Shown here piece after piece: positions 37,358-46,138 of a stretch of DNA of 64,000 nucleotides. The first letter of the stretch is position 1; each line of letters starts with the position of its first letter. The DNA is taken from NCBI RefSeq assembly GCF_036416795.1, contig NZ_CP143867.1:3712001-3776000 (forward strand), read 5' to 3'. The stretch is from Bacteroides sp. MSB163. GTDB lineage: Bacteria > Bacteroidota > Bacteroidia > Bacteroidales > Bacteroidaceae. The position numbers and the translations under genes were made by a program. The notes under the pieces were generated by a model. That model was not told the DNA's origin and searched no databases. It saw only the letters and a list, made by a program, of their open reading frames with translations.

Positions 37358-38860
37358 TTATTGAGTGATGTACTTTAATAGTTGGTTCCGGTCAATTTTG
37401 TTGCTGTTGTTTTGTGGAAAACAAGGGATGAAGTGGATGCGTCGGGGCACCATATAAGGCGGCAGATGGCTTTGCATATACCGTTCGAGGCTTTCCGTAT
37501 CCTCCGCCTCCTTTTCTACGGCAAGGTGCAGTTCGCAACTTCCGTCCGTAGCATAAACCGGCAATACTACAGCGTTACGGCCATGCCTGTAAAACGCTTT
37601 AACGTGGTATTCAATTTCACCCAATTCTATTCTGAAACCTTGTATCTTTACCTGCGTGTCTTTACGACCACAGTAAATAATATCCCCGTCAGCATCAGCT
37701 TGACAGAGATCTCCGGTACGGTAATAAAGTTTTCCAAAGGGATTCGTAACAAAACATCCGGCCGTCTTTTCGGGAGCACGCCAATATCCGCGCATGAGTT
37801 GCGGTCCGGCAATCCACAATTCACCGGTCTCTCCGACAGGAAGTTGCTTGCCCGATGGGGATACAATCATGTAGTCCATATCCGGAAAAGGCTTCCCGAT
37901 TGCCGCCATGCCGTTATGGTGTTTGGCTCCTTCAGCCGGGATAACATACGAAGTACAGTAGATGGTGGCTTCGGTCGGTCCGTAGAGGTTGATTACTGTG
38001 GCATTGGGTATGCAAGGGCGAAATTCGTCGAGCAGACTCACGTCAGTGGCTTCGGCAGTGACTATGAGATAGCGTAAGTCCGGGAAACTGATTTCCCCGA
38101 AATAAGGACGTGATAATCGAAGTATGGAAGGAGCCACTGCCGCAAACGTAAGGCGATGGCGTTCCATGATGTCCAGTACGTTCAGGTATTTCATTCCTTT
38201 CTGCGGAACAGCATAGACACACGCCCCGAGGGTGAGGGGATAAAGAAACGACACGACGGAGACATCGAATGTCAGTTCGAACATCTGAAGCATACGATCG
38301 TTTTCGTCCAACTCCCATCCTAAAGCGCGATAAGCCTTGTAGAAAGCATTCAAGTTTCTCCGGGATATAGGAACGCCTTTGGGTTCGCCCGTACTTCCTG
38401 ACGTGAAGATGATGTAAGCAGGCACGTCGGAATTAACGTCATACGTCACCACGCCGGAATGTGAAGTTTGCCGGTGTGAGGAAACACACACCCGACCGGC
38501 ACTGATGTCAGGAGGAAGTATATTGCCGTTCTCTCCATTGTAAAGCAACAGGCCAATGCCGGATTGCCGGGCTATCCTACAGTTGCGTTCTGCCGAATAA
38601 TCGGGATGCAACATAACGTATGTTTTTCCGGAAAACAGTACCGCCAAAATGGATGCGTAGGTTTCCATACGGTTTTCAGCCGTGATGCCAATAATGTCTT
38701 CTTTGAGATTTCTCAGCGTTTCACAAATGCTTCCTGCCAATCCGAACAATTCCTGATAGGTATAAGTCCGATCGTCAAGAACCAGTGCCGGACGCATGGC
38801 ATAACGATTTGAAGCCTGGACTATAGCAGCCAGCATATCTGCATCATTATTCTTCTTCAT
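37358..38860 (-). CDS. Amino-acid adenylation enzyme (DltA-like)
   Basis: 500 residues with the adenylation motifs in order: YIIFTSGSTGEPKGVPIS (P-loop), LQMFELTFDVSVVS (with the Asp that binds the amino group), NLYGPTEATIYCTSY, GELWIAGPQLMRGYW, YYRTGDLCQ, KIQGFRIELGEIE and the catalytic Lys in NSNKIDRNQLL. It is the size of DltA (about 500) and would activate an amino acid, probably D-Ala, and load it on the carrier protein. Specificity needs testing. Confidence 0.88.
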   Translation of the reverse strand: MKKNNDADMLAAIVQASNRYAMRPALVLDDRTYTYQELFGLAGSICETLRNLKEDIIGITAENRMETYASILAVLFSGKTYVMLHPDYSAERNCRIARQSGIGLLLYNGENGNILPPDISAGRVCVSSHRQTSHSGVVTYDVNSDVPAYIIFTSGSTGEPKGVPISRRNLNAFYKAYRALGWELDENDRMLQMFELTFDVSVVSFLYPLTLGACVYAVPQKGMKYLNVLDIMERHRLTFAAVAPSILRLSRPYFGEISFPDLRYLIVTAEATDVSLLDEFRPCIPNATVINLYGPTEATIYCTSYVIPAEGAKHHNGMAAIGKPFPDMDYMIVSPSGKQLPVGETGELWIAGPQLMRGYWRAPEKTAGCFVTNPFGKLYYRTGDLCQADADGDIIYCGRKDTQVKIQGFRIELGEIEYHVKAFYRHGRNAVVLPVYATDGSCELHLAVEKEAEDTESLERYMQSHLPPYMVPRRIHFIPCFPQNNSNKIDRNQLLKYITQ

Positions 38861-39158
38861 AATTTGTATGTTCTCTGTTTATATTTTCTTGTTCCGTTTG
38901 CGGCTCATGCAGCACTGTTTTTTCTTTGTGGATACCGGGGGCAGTGCCAAGCATCCACAAGAAATGAGGAAAAGGCAATATCAGTTTTACGGTGTTTCCG
39001 TTTTTTGTTGTTTCCATCTTTCTTTTCAGCATAATGTAACTGTTCTCTTTTGAAAATCTGCCTTTGGGAGAATGCGTTGATGACACCAGAAGTTCCAACA
39101 GTTTTTCAGATGACTCTTGTTCTTCTTTTATAAGTCTTAAAGAAAGCGGATTCTCCAT
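38847..39158 (-). CDS. Small protein leading the Dlt-like operon
   Basis: 103 residues starting MENPLSLRLIKEEQESSEKL, overlapping the adenylation gene by 14 bp, so it is translated with it. The N-terminal half is charged; one hydrophobic patch (VKLILPFPHFLWMLGTAPG) follows; the tail is acidic and polar. Not recognised. Dlt loci often carry a micro-protein, DltX, beside DltA, but this one is longer and the resemblance is only positional. Confidence 0.55.
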   Translation of the reverse strand: MENPLSLRLIKEEQESSEKLLELLVSSTHSPKGRFSKENSYIMLKRKMETTKNGNTVKLILPFPHFLWMLGTAPGIHKEKTVLHEPQTEQENINREHTNYEEE

Positions 39159-39173
39159 TTTGAACTATTGACG

Positions 39174-39386
39174 TTATTTAATAGTATATCCAAAACTTAG
39201 GTAAGGATACAATAACGGGGTCTTATATAATCCATATTTATCTCCAAAATTATTACTGACCCTTATCCGTAGCTGCATGAACGGCAATTTGTCATGCAAA
39301 TAACTAATAAAAAGACAATTGTTAATACGACTCCTTTTTCGATATCCCATTACTCCATTCATTTTTGTTAGCAAACCATAATACAT
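39174..39386 (-). pseudogene. Possible 3' remnant of an outer-membrane protein gene
   Basis: 70 codons ending NFGDKYGLYKTPLLYPYLSF then GYTIK. The end looks like the last strands of a beta-barrel, and there is no matching 5' part, since the frame opens inside a hairpin. It has no clear start signal. It may equally be a chance ORF. Confidence 0.25.
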
Positions 39387-39390
39387 AACA

Positions 39391-39442
39391 ATCCTATTGG
39401 AAAGAAAAAATACATGCGTTTCTTCTTCCTTTCCAATAGGAT
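39391..39442. terminator. Long hairpin with T-run
   Basis: ATCCTATTGGAAAG and its perfect complement CTTTCCAATAGGAT (14-bp stem, 24-base loop) are followed by TTTTTT on the plus strand. It lies 12 bp past the stop of the lipoprotein gene at 39454. Confidence 0.65.
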
Positions 39443-39453
39443 TTTTTGATACT

Positions 39454-40026
39454 TTATTTTACTGTAACTGAAATAGTTCCAGCTTTCTTATCCTTATCAG
39501 TAACAGTCACTGAAGTGCTGCCAGCCTTGACGCCTTTGATAATAATCTTTCCATCTTTGATTGTGACTGTGGCAATTTTCGTGTCCTTGGCGGTTGCTGT
39601 AAAAGGAGCGGAACCACCTTTTACAGTGACAGTCTCTTCCTTCCCGGCAGTTACGGATATAGACTTTTTATCGAAATCAAGTTCGGATGCCATATCTTTG
39701 ACCATCACAGGAACCTTTCCTGTAAGTTTCTTTGAGTCTGAGATGAGTATGGTCGCTGTACCATTTTTGACACCGGTAATTGTAATAGTGTTCTTGTCTG
39801 CTTTAGCTGTTGCAATCTTGCTATCACTTGAGGTCACTGTAAATGGAGCCGTGCCACCGCTTACAGTCACCGTTGCTGTTTTACCGGGAGCCACTTCTAC
39901 CTTAGAAGGGGTGCACTTGAGATCTGGAACTTTGGGGTCATCGTTCTTATCGCAGGAACCCATGGTTACTGCAAGAACACAGGCGAAAAACGCCATAGTG
40001 AATTTGATAAATTTTACTTTTTTCAT
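39454..40026 (-). CDS. Lipoprotein with two Ig-like (BIG2-type) repeats
   Basis: 190 residues: signal peptide and lipobox (VLAVTMGSC), then two similar 75-residue domains, each with GGTAPFTVTSSDSKIATA or GGSAPFTATAKDTKIATV, followed by G(V)KNGTATILISD or G(V)KAGSTSVTVTD. BIG2-like domains occur in surface adhesins. A strong promoter precedes it (40084-40115). Lysine- and threonine-rich, so likely exposed at the surface. Confidence 0.75.
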   Translation of the reverse strand: MKKVKFIKFTMAFFACVLAVTMGSCDKNDDPKVPDLKCTPSKVEVAPGKTATVTVSGGTAPFTVTSSDSKIATAKADKNTITITGVKNGTATILISDSKKLTGKVPVMVKDMASELDFDKKSISVTAGKEETVTVKGGSAPFTATAKDTKIATVTIKDGKIIIKGVKAGSTSVTVTDKDKKAGTISVTVK

Positions 40027-40083
40027 TGTTCTTTTTTTTAAAACCTTGTTGTTTTGTTGAACGCTCTTTTATGCAATTGCAAA

Positions 40084-40115
40084 ACAAAAGTAGTACTTCA
40101 GTGTAAGCTCTTCAA
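40084..40115 (-). promoter_or_regulatory. Promoter for the Ig-like lipoprotein gene
   Basis: On the minus strand ATTG (40112-40115), 20 bp, TACTTTTG (40084-40091), 58 bp before the ATG. Confidence 0.6.
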
Positions 40116-40231
40116 TTACATTTTATCTAAAACGGCGAAAACAGCATCCGAAACGCCATATTTATTATTTGAAATAACTTTCTTATGGATTTTGCAATCT
40201 TGTTTTAGATTATCGCATAATCATATGAACT

Positions 40232-40384
40232 TTATTTTATGGGCTGTTTAATAGTCACCGTCACTTGTTCTGCCTTGTTGGACGGATTGTATAGCAAATG
40301 GCTGCACGAACTCATACATACCACGCACCCGCATAGCAGAATCCATACTGTAATAATCGTTATTTTGCTTTTTTTCTGTTTCAT
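40232..40384 (-). CDS. Small lipoprotein (50 aa)
   Basis: The frame reads MKQKKSKITIITVWILLCGC with a second Cys in a lipobox-like MSSC, then a 20-residue polar tail ending TVTIKQPIK. It begins 5 bp after the stop of the barrel gene at 40390, so it is probably in that operon. Its size and tail (NKAEQVTVT) recall small lysis-type or entericidin-like lipoproteins, but I do not recognise a family. Confidence 0.55.
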   Translation of the reverse strand: MKQKKSKITIITVWILLCGCVVCMSSCSHLLYNPSNKAEQVTVTIKQPIK

Positions 40385-40389
40385 ATTTG

Positions 40390-41217
40390 TCAATGATTAA
40401 AGAATAAACCTTTCAGGATTTGCTGGAACATCCCACCAAAATCAGCGTTTATTTCGCTGCCGTTATGCTTATACGACGGACGTATAATCGGCACAGTCCA
40501 TTGTTGGTGGAACAAGTTGTTGCCATAACTTCTCATGCCCACATCCATTGTCCATCGTTCTGCCAAATCAAAAGACAGATAACCGCCATAATGATAGCCG
40601 TCTAAACACCTCTTCGGTTTCATATCCAACAGGTATGTGCGATAGTATGTACCAAAGAGATGAAGCGATGTTTGGGGATAGAATTGATAGGAAACATCGG
40701 TTCCAATCCCGAATGTATTGCTACTCGAACGAGGAATACTCAGTTTGTGCGCATAGAGGCTTATGCCCAATTTCCATCTCTCGTTTGGAGAATATGCCGT
40801 TTTAACTTCAGCATAGTTCGATACGCCAACTCCTATGATGTTCTCCTGTCTGCCATGTCCCAAAATATTCACCTTGTCAAACCGATGAATAACTCCGCCA
40901 ACGCGATATTCGCCTTTATGTAAGGATGAACGGTCAACAGGGATTCCTAACGTGTAATCAGGGCGAAAATTCAAAAGCATTTCAGGCTTTTGGGGAATGA
41001 TACCAAAATGTGGAGACAGAAATGATTTTCCATATTCAAAAAATGGCTGTTTGGTGGTGTCTATGTTTGATACAATCCGTTTTGTACGGTCAGGGAACAG
41101 CGTAAGGCTTTCTTGCCCGTACAATCGGGAGCAAACGGACAACATAGCCATGATAATGAGAACCACACTATATGCCGCCAGATTAATACCGCAAATTTTC
41201 AATTTCTGTTTCCACAT
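40390..41217 (-). CDS. Outer-membrane beta-barrel-like secreted protein
   Basis: 275 residues with a signal anchor (AAYSVVLIIMAMLSVCS) and a body of alternating strands with aromatic girdles (RWKLGISLYAHKLSIP, TSLHLFGTYYRTYLLDMKP, YHYGGYLSFDLAERWTMDVG). It is probably an outer-membrane barrel of the occludin-like type. Part of the leftward envelope cluster. Function unknown. Confidence 0.65.
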   Translation of the reverse strand: MWKQKLKICGINLAAYSVVLIIMAMLSVCSRLYGQESLTLFPDRTKRIVSNIDTTKQPFFEYGKSFLSPHFGIIPQKPEMLLNFRPDYTLGIPVDRSSLHKGEYRVGGVIHRFDKVNILGHGRQENIIGVGVSNYAEVKTAYSPNERWKLGISLYAHKLSIPRSSSNTFGIGTDVSYQFYPQTSLHLFGTYYRTYLLDMKPKRCLDGYHYGGYLSFDLAERWTMDVGMRSYGNNLFHQQWTVPIIRPSYKHNGSEINADFGGMFQQILKGLFFNH

Positions 41218-41250
41218 AACGGTTCTTATAGTATAAACTTATACCCTTTT

Positions 41251-41924
41251 TCAGAACATATAAGCGCAGGATGCAACGAATGTCCTGTTCTTATTGTCCA
41301 CACCAATCTTATTTGTATTCTTCATGCCCCAATCATACCCGATGGAAAACTGGACGTGGCGTGCAATCTCCGTCCCGGCACGGAATCCCAATCCCCAATC
41401 GAAGGGTTGAGCATTTTGTCGCTGAACATGTTGCCTGACGTTTCCTTTGTCGTGGTTGTTCCCTTGTCGGGAGTAATGGTTTCCTTTGCTTTGCCAAACA
41501 GTCCGATGTTAAAATAGGGTCCGGCATTGACGAACAGGCTGACGTCCCGTCCTACAGAAAACTTGTAGCCGATGTGGACGGGAATATTCAGATAGTAAGG
41601 AGTACACTTATTGTCTGCAGTAAAGCCTGATGACGGTTTGTCCGGCTTGTCTCCAGTAGGGGAGGTATAGTTTCCGTTGTAGTAGTACCCCGGACTCTTC
41701 CATCCATGCGACGAGAGTAGTAGACCGAAGTCCACATACAATCCTTTCGTTGCCTGCGGAAATCCAAGTTCTCCCTTAAATCCGACGTGGAAACCGGACT
41801 GCGAATCGTAAGCACTCGGAGCACTGAGGTTGTAGCCACCTGTCACTCCCATTCTGAAATCCTGCGCCTTGCCTGCCATGCAGAAGGCAGAGGCGAAAAG
41901 CATTGTCAATAGAATCTTTTTCAT
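41251..41924 (-). pseudogene. PorT-family outer-membrane barrel, frameshifted near the 3' end
   Basis: Signal peptide ending MAGKAQ, then PorT/OMP_b-brl strands (FRMGVTGGYNLSAPSAYD, KGLYVDFGLLLSSHGW, YYLNIPVHIGYKFSVGRDVS). The first frame ends at 41322 with non-barrel residues. From about 41400 the family-like end FDWGLGFRAGTEIARHVQFS to FVASCAYMF lies in another frame and stops at 41251. The total of 674 bases is one short of a whole number of codons, so a single-base loss (or a gain of two) explains it. It could be a real inactivation, phase change or sequencing error. Confidence 0.7.
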
Positions 41925-41971
41925 ACTGAAATTAATTGTCGTTAAATGAATGAATAAATAAATCTGTTTTA

Positions 41972-42454
41972 CTATTTGGGGGTGCTCTGAGAAACTCCCC
42001 GTTTTTCTTTTTCTTCTTCTTTAGGCTTGAACGTGTATTCCTGATAAATTCGTTCCTGACCGGAAACGCTTACCGGGTCTTCATACGTCAGGTATATGCA
42101 CAATTTGTTGTCATCAATCTTGTCTATCAGCCAATAACGAGGATAGTCCATGTAGATGACGTTGAATTGCGGAGTGGTGAAAGCCCAAGAGAAGTAGGTC
42201 GTGGTATCTCTTATCCCTCCATCCATATAAGTCGTGATTGTTCTCCACGACCCTTTCCCATTGTCGCCAAAGCGCCATATCTCGTGTACGTCATAGCCGT
42301 AGTACGTCGAGCGGTAATCCCTTTCCCACTTCTTGTTGGTCAACTGTTCTATTCTCTTTTTCTGACCGACATCATAATAGCCCGACTTCTTGATACATCC
42401 AGATAATAGCGCGGTTGTCGATAGTATTAGGATAAGATAGACGATTGCTCTCAT
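41972..42454 (-). CDS. Lipoprotein of unknown function
   Basis: 160 residues, lipobox ALLSGC, followed by a small beta-rich domain (DVHEIWRFGDNGKGSWRTIT, NKLCIYLTYEDPVSVSG) resembling lipocalin-like lipoproteins of Bacteroides. The basic, charged tail KPKEEEKEKRG is odd. It lies 35 bp from the next lipoprotein gene in the same operon. Confidence 0.65.
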   Translation of the reverse strand: MRAIVYLILILSTTALLSGCIKKSGYYDVGQKKRIEQLTNKKWERDYRSTYYGYDVHEIWRFGDNGKGSWRTITTYMDGGIRDTTTYFSWAFTTPQFNVIYMDYPRYWLIDKIDDNKLCIYLTYEDPVSVSGQERIYQEYTFKPKEEEKEKRGVSQSTPK

Positions 42455-42489
42455 ATTGTTTCCAGCCCTTTATAGGTTTCTACTATTCG

Positions 42490-43290
42490 TTAATCGATAA
42501 AATCAATCCTAATCAAGCAAGCACCTGTTGCCGTAGGATTATAAAGGTATCCCTTAAATTTCCAATAAGTATTAGGATTGCTGCCCGATGCTTTCCATGT
42601 AAAATTCCATGTCTCCATAGAACCACTTCCAGACATTACTATCGCTCGGTCATTGTCACCGTTACCGGAAGGATAATCTCCGCTTTCCGGGGTCTTCTTG
42701 GCATCTGTTTTACAGTCAATCTCAAAATAATAGTATTTATACCCAAACATATTGATATCAATCTTGGATTTGATTTGAGTGCCGGCATAGAAATTGGCTT
42801 CATTCACTGCGCCTGCCTGTAATTGCAGAGAGGCTCGCGTGCCTCTGGTTACAACAGTACCCACTTCTTCCGGCGAAGTTTTCTCTATCGTGACTGCAGC
42901 ATCATGGTTTATCGTCCGAATCCACGTCTCGCCACCATAAGTACTGTAAACAATCTGACTGACATCCTCACGCTTGGCTGCTGCAGCCAGCTTGGAGTTT
43001 AATGTTTTCAGTTCGTCTTCAAACCTGGTTCGGTTGGCTGGAGATACCTTTTGAAGTTCCTGGTAATCGGAGTCATAGATATAGGCCAATGGGGAGTTCT
43101 TTTTGTTCACGTTGATGTAATACTCTCCCAACAATTTATTCACATCAACAAACTTTGAAAGTACCTCGGCGTCAGTCTGGTAGTCACGCATTGCAGGCAT
43201 TTCGTCACTCACAACAGTAGCATCCGAACATGATGCTACGCATAGTCCTATTGACAATAGAACGGCTAATGATAAAAATAAATTCGTCAT
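42490..43290 (-). CDS. Secreted lipoprotein of unknown function
   Basis: 266 residues with lipobox GLCVASC. After a helical stretch (about 60-110) comes a beta-rich C-terminal domain (SGSGSMETWNFTWKASGSNP). No family recognised. It sits between the 43312 and 41972 genes with short gaps, consistent with one operon. Confidence 0.65.
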   Translation of the reverse strand: MTNLFLSLAVLLSIGLCVASCSDATVVSDEMPAMRDYQTDAEVLSKFVDVNKLLGEYYINVNKKNSPLAYIYDSDYQELQKVSPANRTRFEDELKTLNSKLAAAAKREDVSQIVYSTYGGETWIRTINHDAAVTIEKTSPEEVGTVVTRGTRASLQLQAGAVNEANFYAGTQIKSKIDINMFGYKYYYFEIDCKTDAKKTPESGDYPSGNGDNDRAIVMSGSGSMETWNFTWKASGSNPNTYWKFKGYLYNPTATGACLIRIDFID

Positions 43291-43311
43291 ACTAAAATTA
43301 CTATTTTCAAG

Positions 43312-43959
43312 TTACTTCTCATTCCTTATGGTCTCATTATGAACCAATATGTACATACAATATAACTGGCCGAATGTACGCTTGGACAAACGTAAATCAT
43401 CTTCGTTCTCAACATCTAATTTATGGAAGCCTTGGCTATCTTTTACTATATGCTTTATAAAGCGTCGTTTTGCGATTTCCCATTTAAGGAACAGGCCATC
43501 GTCCAAAGAAGGGGGCAAACTCAATTTCTTCTCAATATTCCAAAAATCAATATCAATATAGATGCTATAATTCTTTCTGATACGTTCTTGGAAACTGTGA
43601 TTATGTATAGCTATTGCTTTCTTCTCTTTCTCTTGTGACGTATGAGGATAATGTAAAGTTATGCTATCTCCTTTCTGGATAGAATACAGATCAAAATCAT
43701 ACCTGTCATCCAACAAATAAATTTTCACCTCATCATCACTAAAACTGTATCCGACAATCGCAGACGTTGCAATGTTCCTCTCTTCATATTTTTTTTGCAA
43801 ATCCGTTGTTAAATCGACATTTGCAATAGCTAACACATAGCAAGTATCTAAAGAATTGTTTGAAAACAATTCTTTAGATTCAGCTCTCTGATAGACAAGA
43901 CACAAAAGTAAGCAGAATACTATATTGGCATGTCTTCTCAAAAAACTTAAATGTTTCAT
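43312..43959 (-). CDS. Secreted protein of unknown function
   Basis: 215 residues with a signal peptide (IVFCLLLCLVYQRAES). The N-terminal part holds a short beta domain (CYVLAIANVDLTTDLQKKYE), the rest is helical and basic. First gene of the envelope cluster; a TAATTTTG -7 box lies at 44044-44051 on the minus strand. Not recognised. Confidence 0.6.
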   Translation of the reverse strand: MKHLSFLRRHANIVFCLLLCLVYQRAESKELFSNNSLDTCYVLAIANVDLTTDLQKKYEERNIATSAIVGYSFSDDEVKIYLLDDRYDFDLYSIQKGDSITLHYPHTSQEKEKKAIAIHNHSFQERIRKNYSIYIDIDFWNIEKKLSLPPSLDDGLFLKWEIAKRRFIKHIVKDSQGFHKLDVENEDDLRLSKRTFGQLYCMYILVHNETIRNEK

Positions 43960-44043
43960 GTTACTTAAAATTTAGTTTGTAAATAATTAATTTATATCTG
44001 TTGATACAGACTTTATCATAGCGGCATTTACCTTACAAGGATG

Positions 44044-44303
44044 CAAAATTATCCGTGTAGTATCAGTTGTAACAGTAAAATCCGACTGAAACGGATAAAT
44101 TGATATCTGAACCGCCCAAATGGGCGGTTTATGCACAAAAAACTAATTTTCGAATTGGCGTTTCGGCAAACGTAAAGTGTAACACTGTTCGTTTCAACAT
44201 TCATTTTAATCATTTCGAAAGTGATTTTGTCCGTTTCAGCCGGTTTTATCTTATCAAATAAAGAAGCAAATCCCTATCTTTGTGGAATATGAAGTAACTT
44301 TGC
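44044..44303. promoter_or_regulatory. Divergent promoter region with long-range inverted repeat
   Basis: Minus-strand TAATTTTG (44044-44051) faces the envelope cluster; plus-strand TATCTTTG (44275-44282) and TAACTTTG (44295-44302) face the kinase gene. CTGAAACGGA (44086-44095) and TCCGTTTCAG (44230-44239) are perfect 10-bp inverted copies 134 bp apart, and a hairpin ACCGCCC/GGGCGGT lies between. LytTR proteins bind such short GTTTC-type sites, so this may be the operator region of the pair. Confidence 0.45.
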
Positions 44304-44310
44304 ATCTGAT

Positions 44311-45402
44311 ATGACAAAAGAAAATATAAAAATAATGAACTGGCGGAACGGGCTTTTATTATCGGCCGTTTCCTATGTGTTCTACCTCATTATATGGTTA
44401 ATTCTCGATGATGAAACAATTGACCAATCTCCGGGAATGGCGGCAGTCGATTATATCGTCGATTTTTTATTGTGCATGCTCTTTACCTATATATCTTTGG
44501 GGTTCTCTTATCTCGTTTTTAGGATTTTGCCTTTCAGGATATCTAATGTGTGGGTGATTGTCTATGCCTCATGTCTTTTGACTCTGAATAATATTGTCGC
44601 ATTCGGCATGATATCTTTATTCAATTTCTTATGGGATGAAACCGGGAACAGACTTCTTGACGAATTACTCAACATGAAAGGCGCATATACTTTTGCAATG
44701 ATATCCACCTTCATATCAAGCGTTTATGCCAACGCATTCTACCTTCAATCTTACATCAAGGCACGTGACGAGAAGCAGACACTTGAAATGGCATTGATGA
44801 AGGAGAAAGAGATCGCCTTACAGTCACAACTCAACTCCCTGAAACTGCAAATCAATCCGCATTTTATGTTCAACAACTTCAACAATCTGCTGGAATTGAT
44901 TGAAGAAGATACCGGACTGGCTGGCAAATTCCTAAGCAATCTGTCGAAAGTGTATCGGTACATCATTGCTAATCTGGACCGGAATCTGATTCCTGTTACA
45001 GATGAAATAAAGTTCCTTGATTCATACTTGTATCTAATGAAGGTACGTCATGCTGGAGGCGTCATTACGAAAATCAGTCCAGAGGTTAAAGAATGTAAGG
45101 GATTCCTTCCTCCAGCAGTGTTGCAGCTTCTTGTGGAGAATGCAATAAAGCATAATAGCTTTTCAATGGAGCATCCGCTGTTTATTGCCATCACGTTGTC
45201 GGATGATTATATCACTGTGCATAATCTTAAATCGCCTTTGCTGTCAAAAATGGACTCAACGGGCTTAGGCCATAAAAACATCATAGAACGATACGCATTG
45301 CTCTGCGACAAAAAGGTTAAGATAGAGAATGCCGAAAACTTCTATTCGGTAAGTTTGCCAATAATTAAAAACATCATTTCCCATGAAAATACTGATTCTT
45401 GA
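44311..45402 (+). CDS. LytS-type sensor histidine kinase
   Basis: 363 residues, four to five membrane helices in the first 155, then a short coil and the His_kinase domain with the phospho-His in LQINPHFMFNNFNNLLELIE and the N-box LLVENAIKHNSF; a truncated ATPase domain ends it. Such kinases pair with LytTR regulators. It overlaps the regulator gene by 20 bp. It was probably the first partner of the envelope cluster on the other strand. Confidence 0.9.
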   Translation: MTKENIKIMNWRNGLLLSAVSYVFYLIIWLILDDETIDQSPGMAAVDYIVDFLLCMLFTYISLGFSYLVFRILPFRISNVWVIVYASCLLTLNNIVAFGMISLFNFLWDETGNRLLDELLNMKGAYTFAMISTFISSVYANAFYLQSYIKARDEKQTLEMALMKEKEIALQSQLNSLKLQINPHFMFNNFNNLLELIEEDTGLAGKFLSNLSKVYRYIIANLDRNLIPVTDEIKFLDSYLYLMKVRHAGGVITKISPEVKECKGFLPPAVLQLLVENAIKHNSFSMEHPLFIAITLSDDYITVHNLKSPLLSKMDSTGLGHKNIIERYALLCDKKVKIENAENFYSVSLPIIKNIISHENTDS

Positions 45403-46138
45403 AGATGAACAGCGCAATGCCATGCGCCTCATAAGATTACTAAATGATATTGATGCAACGTTTGTAATTGAAGGTCCATTTACAAGCATAAAAGAGGCGG
45501 TCGAATTTTTCCAATCAAGAAAAACAACAGACCTCATACTTGCGGATATCCGTCTTACTGACGGTCTAAGTTTTGAGGCTCTTAAATACGCTCCGGCAAC
45601 CGTCCCCATCATATTCACTACTGCATATGATGAGTATGCGGTACAGGCATTCAAGTTCAATAGTTTCGACTATCTCCTGAAACCTTTGGATGCCGATGAA
45701 CTTGAAGCAGCCATAAATAAAGCAATCAAAGCAGGTAAAAATTATACCGAAGAGAATTTCCGGCAGCTTTTCAACGCGTTACAAAAGAACCAGTTCCGTT
45801 ATCGGGAACGTTTCCTGTTACCTTATCGTGACGGATATAAGACAGTACGTGTCTCGGACATCAATCATATTGAGACTGAAAATAAGAATGTGTATCTTCG
45901 CCTTAATAACGGTACTTCAGAAGTTGTCAATGTGTCAATGGAAGAACTTGAACAGCAACTCAACCCAGACTGTTTCTTCCGTGCAAACCGGCAATATATT
46001 ATCAACGTAGAGCATGTTTTGTTCCTCGGTAATTATTTCGGAGGGAAACTTATTGTCCGTTTAAAGGGTTATCCGAAGACAGAAATCCAAGTAAGTAAGG
46101 AAAAAGCTCAACGTATTAAGGAATGGCTTGACAGGTAA
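45383..46138 (+). CDS. LytTR family response regulator
   Basis: 251 residues: receiver domain (MKILILEDEQRNAMRLIRLL, phospho-Asp in DLILADIRLTDG, FTTAYDEYAVQAFK, DYLLKPL) and a LytTR DNA-binding domain (about 140-245; VSDINHIETENKNVYLRLNN, FFRANRQYIIN). Receives phosphate from the adjacent LytS-type kinase. The frame is complete. Confidence 0.93.
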   Translation: MKILILEDEQRNAMRLIRLLNDIDATFVIEGPFTSIKEAVEFFQSRKTTDLILADIRLTDGLSFEALKYAPATVPIIFTTAYDEYAVQAFKFNSFDYLLKPLDADELEAAINKAIKAGKNYTEENFRQLFNALQKNQFRYRERFLLPYRDGYKTVRVSDINHIETENKNVYLRLNNGTSEVVNVSMEELEQQLNPDCFFRANRQYIINVEHVLFLGNYFGGKLIVRLKGYPKTEIQVSKEKAQRIKEWLDR

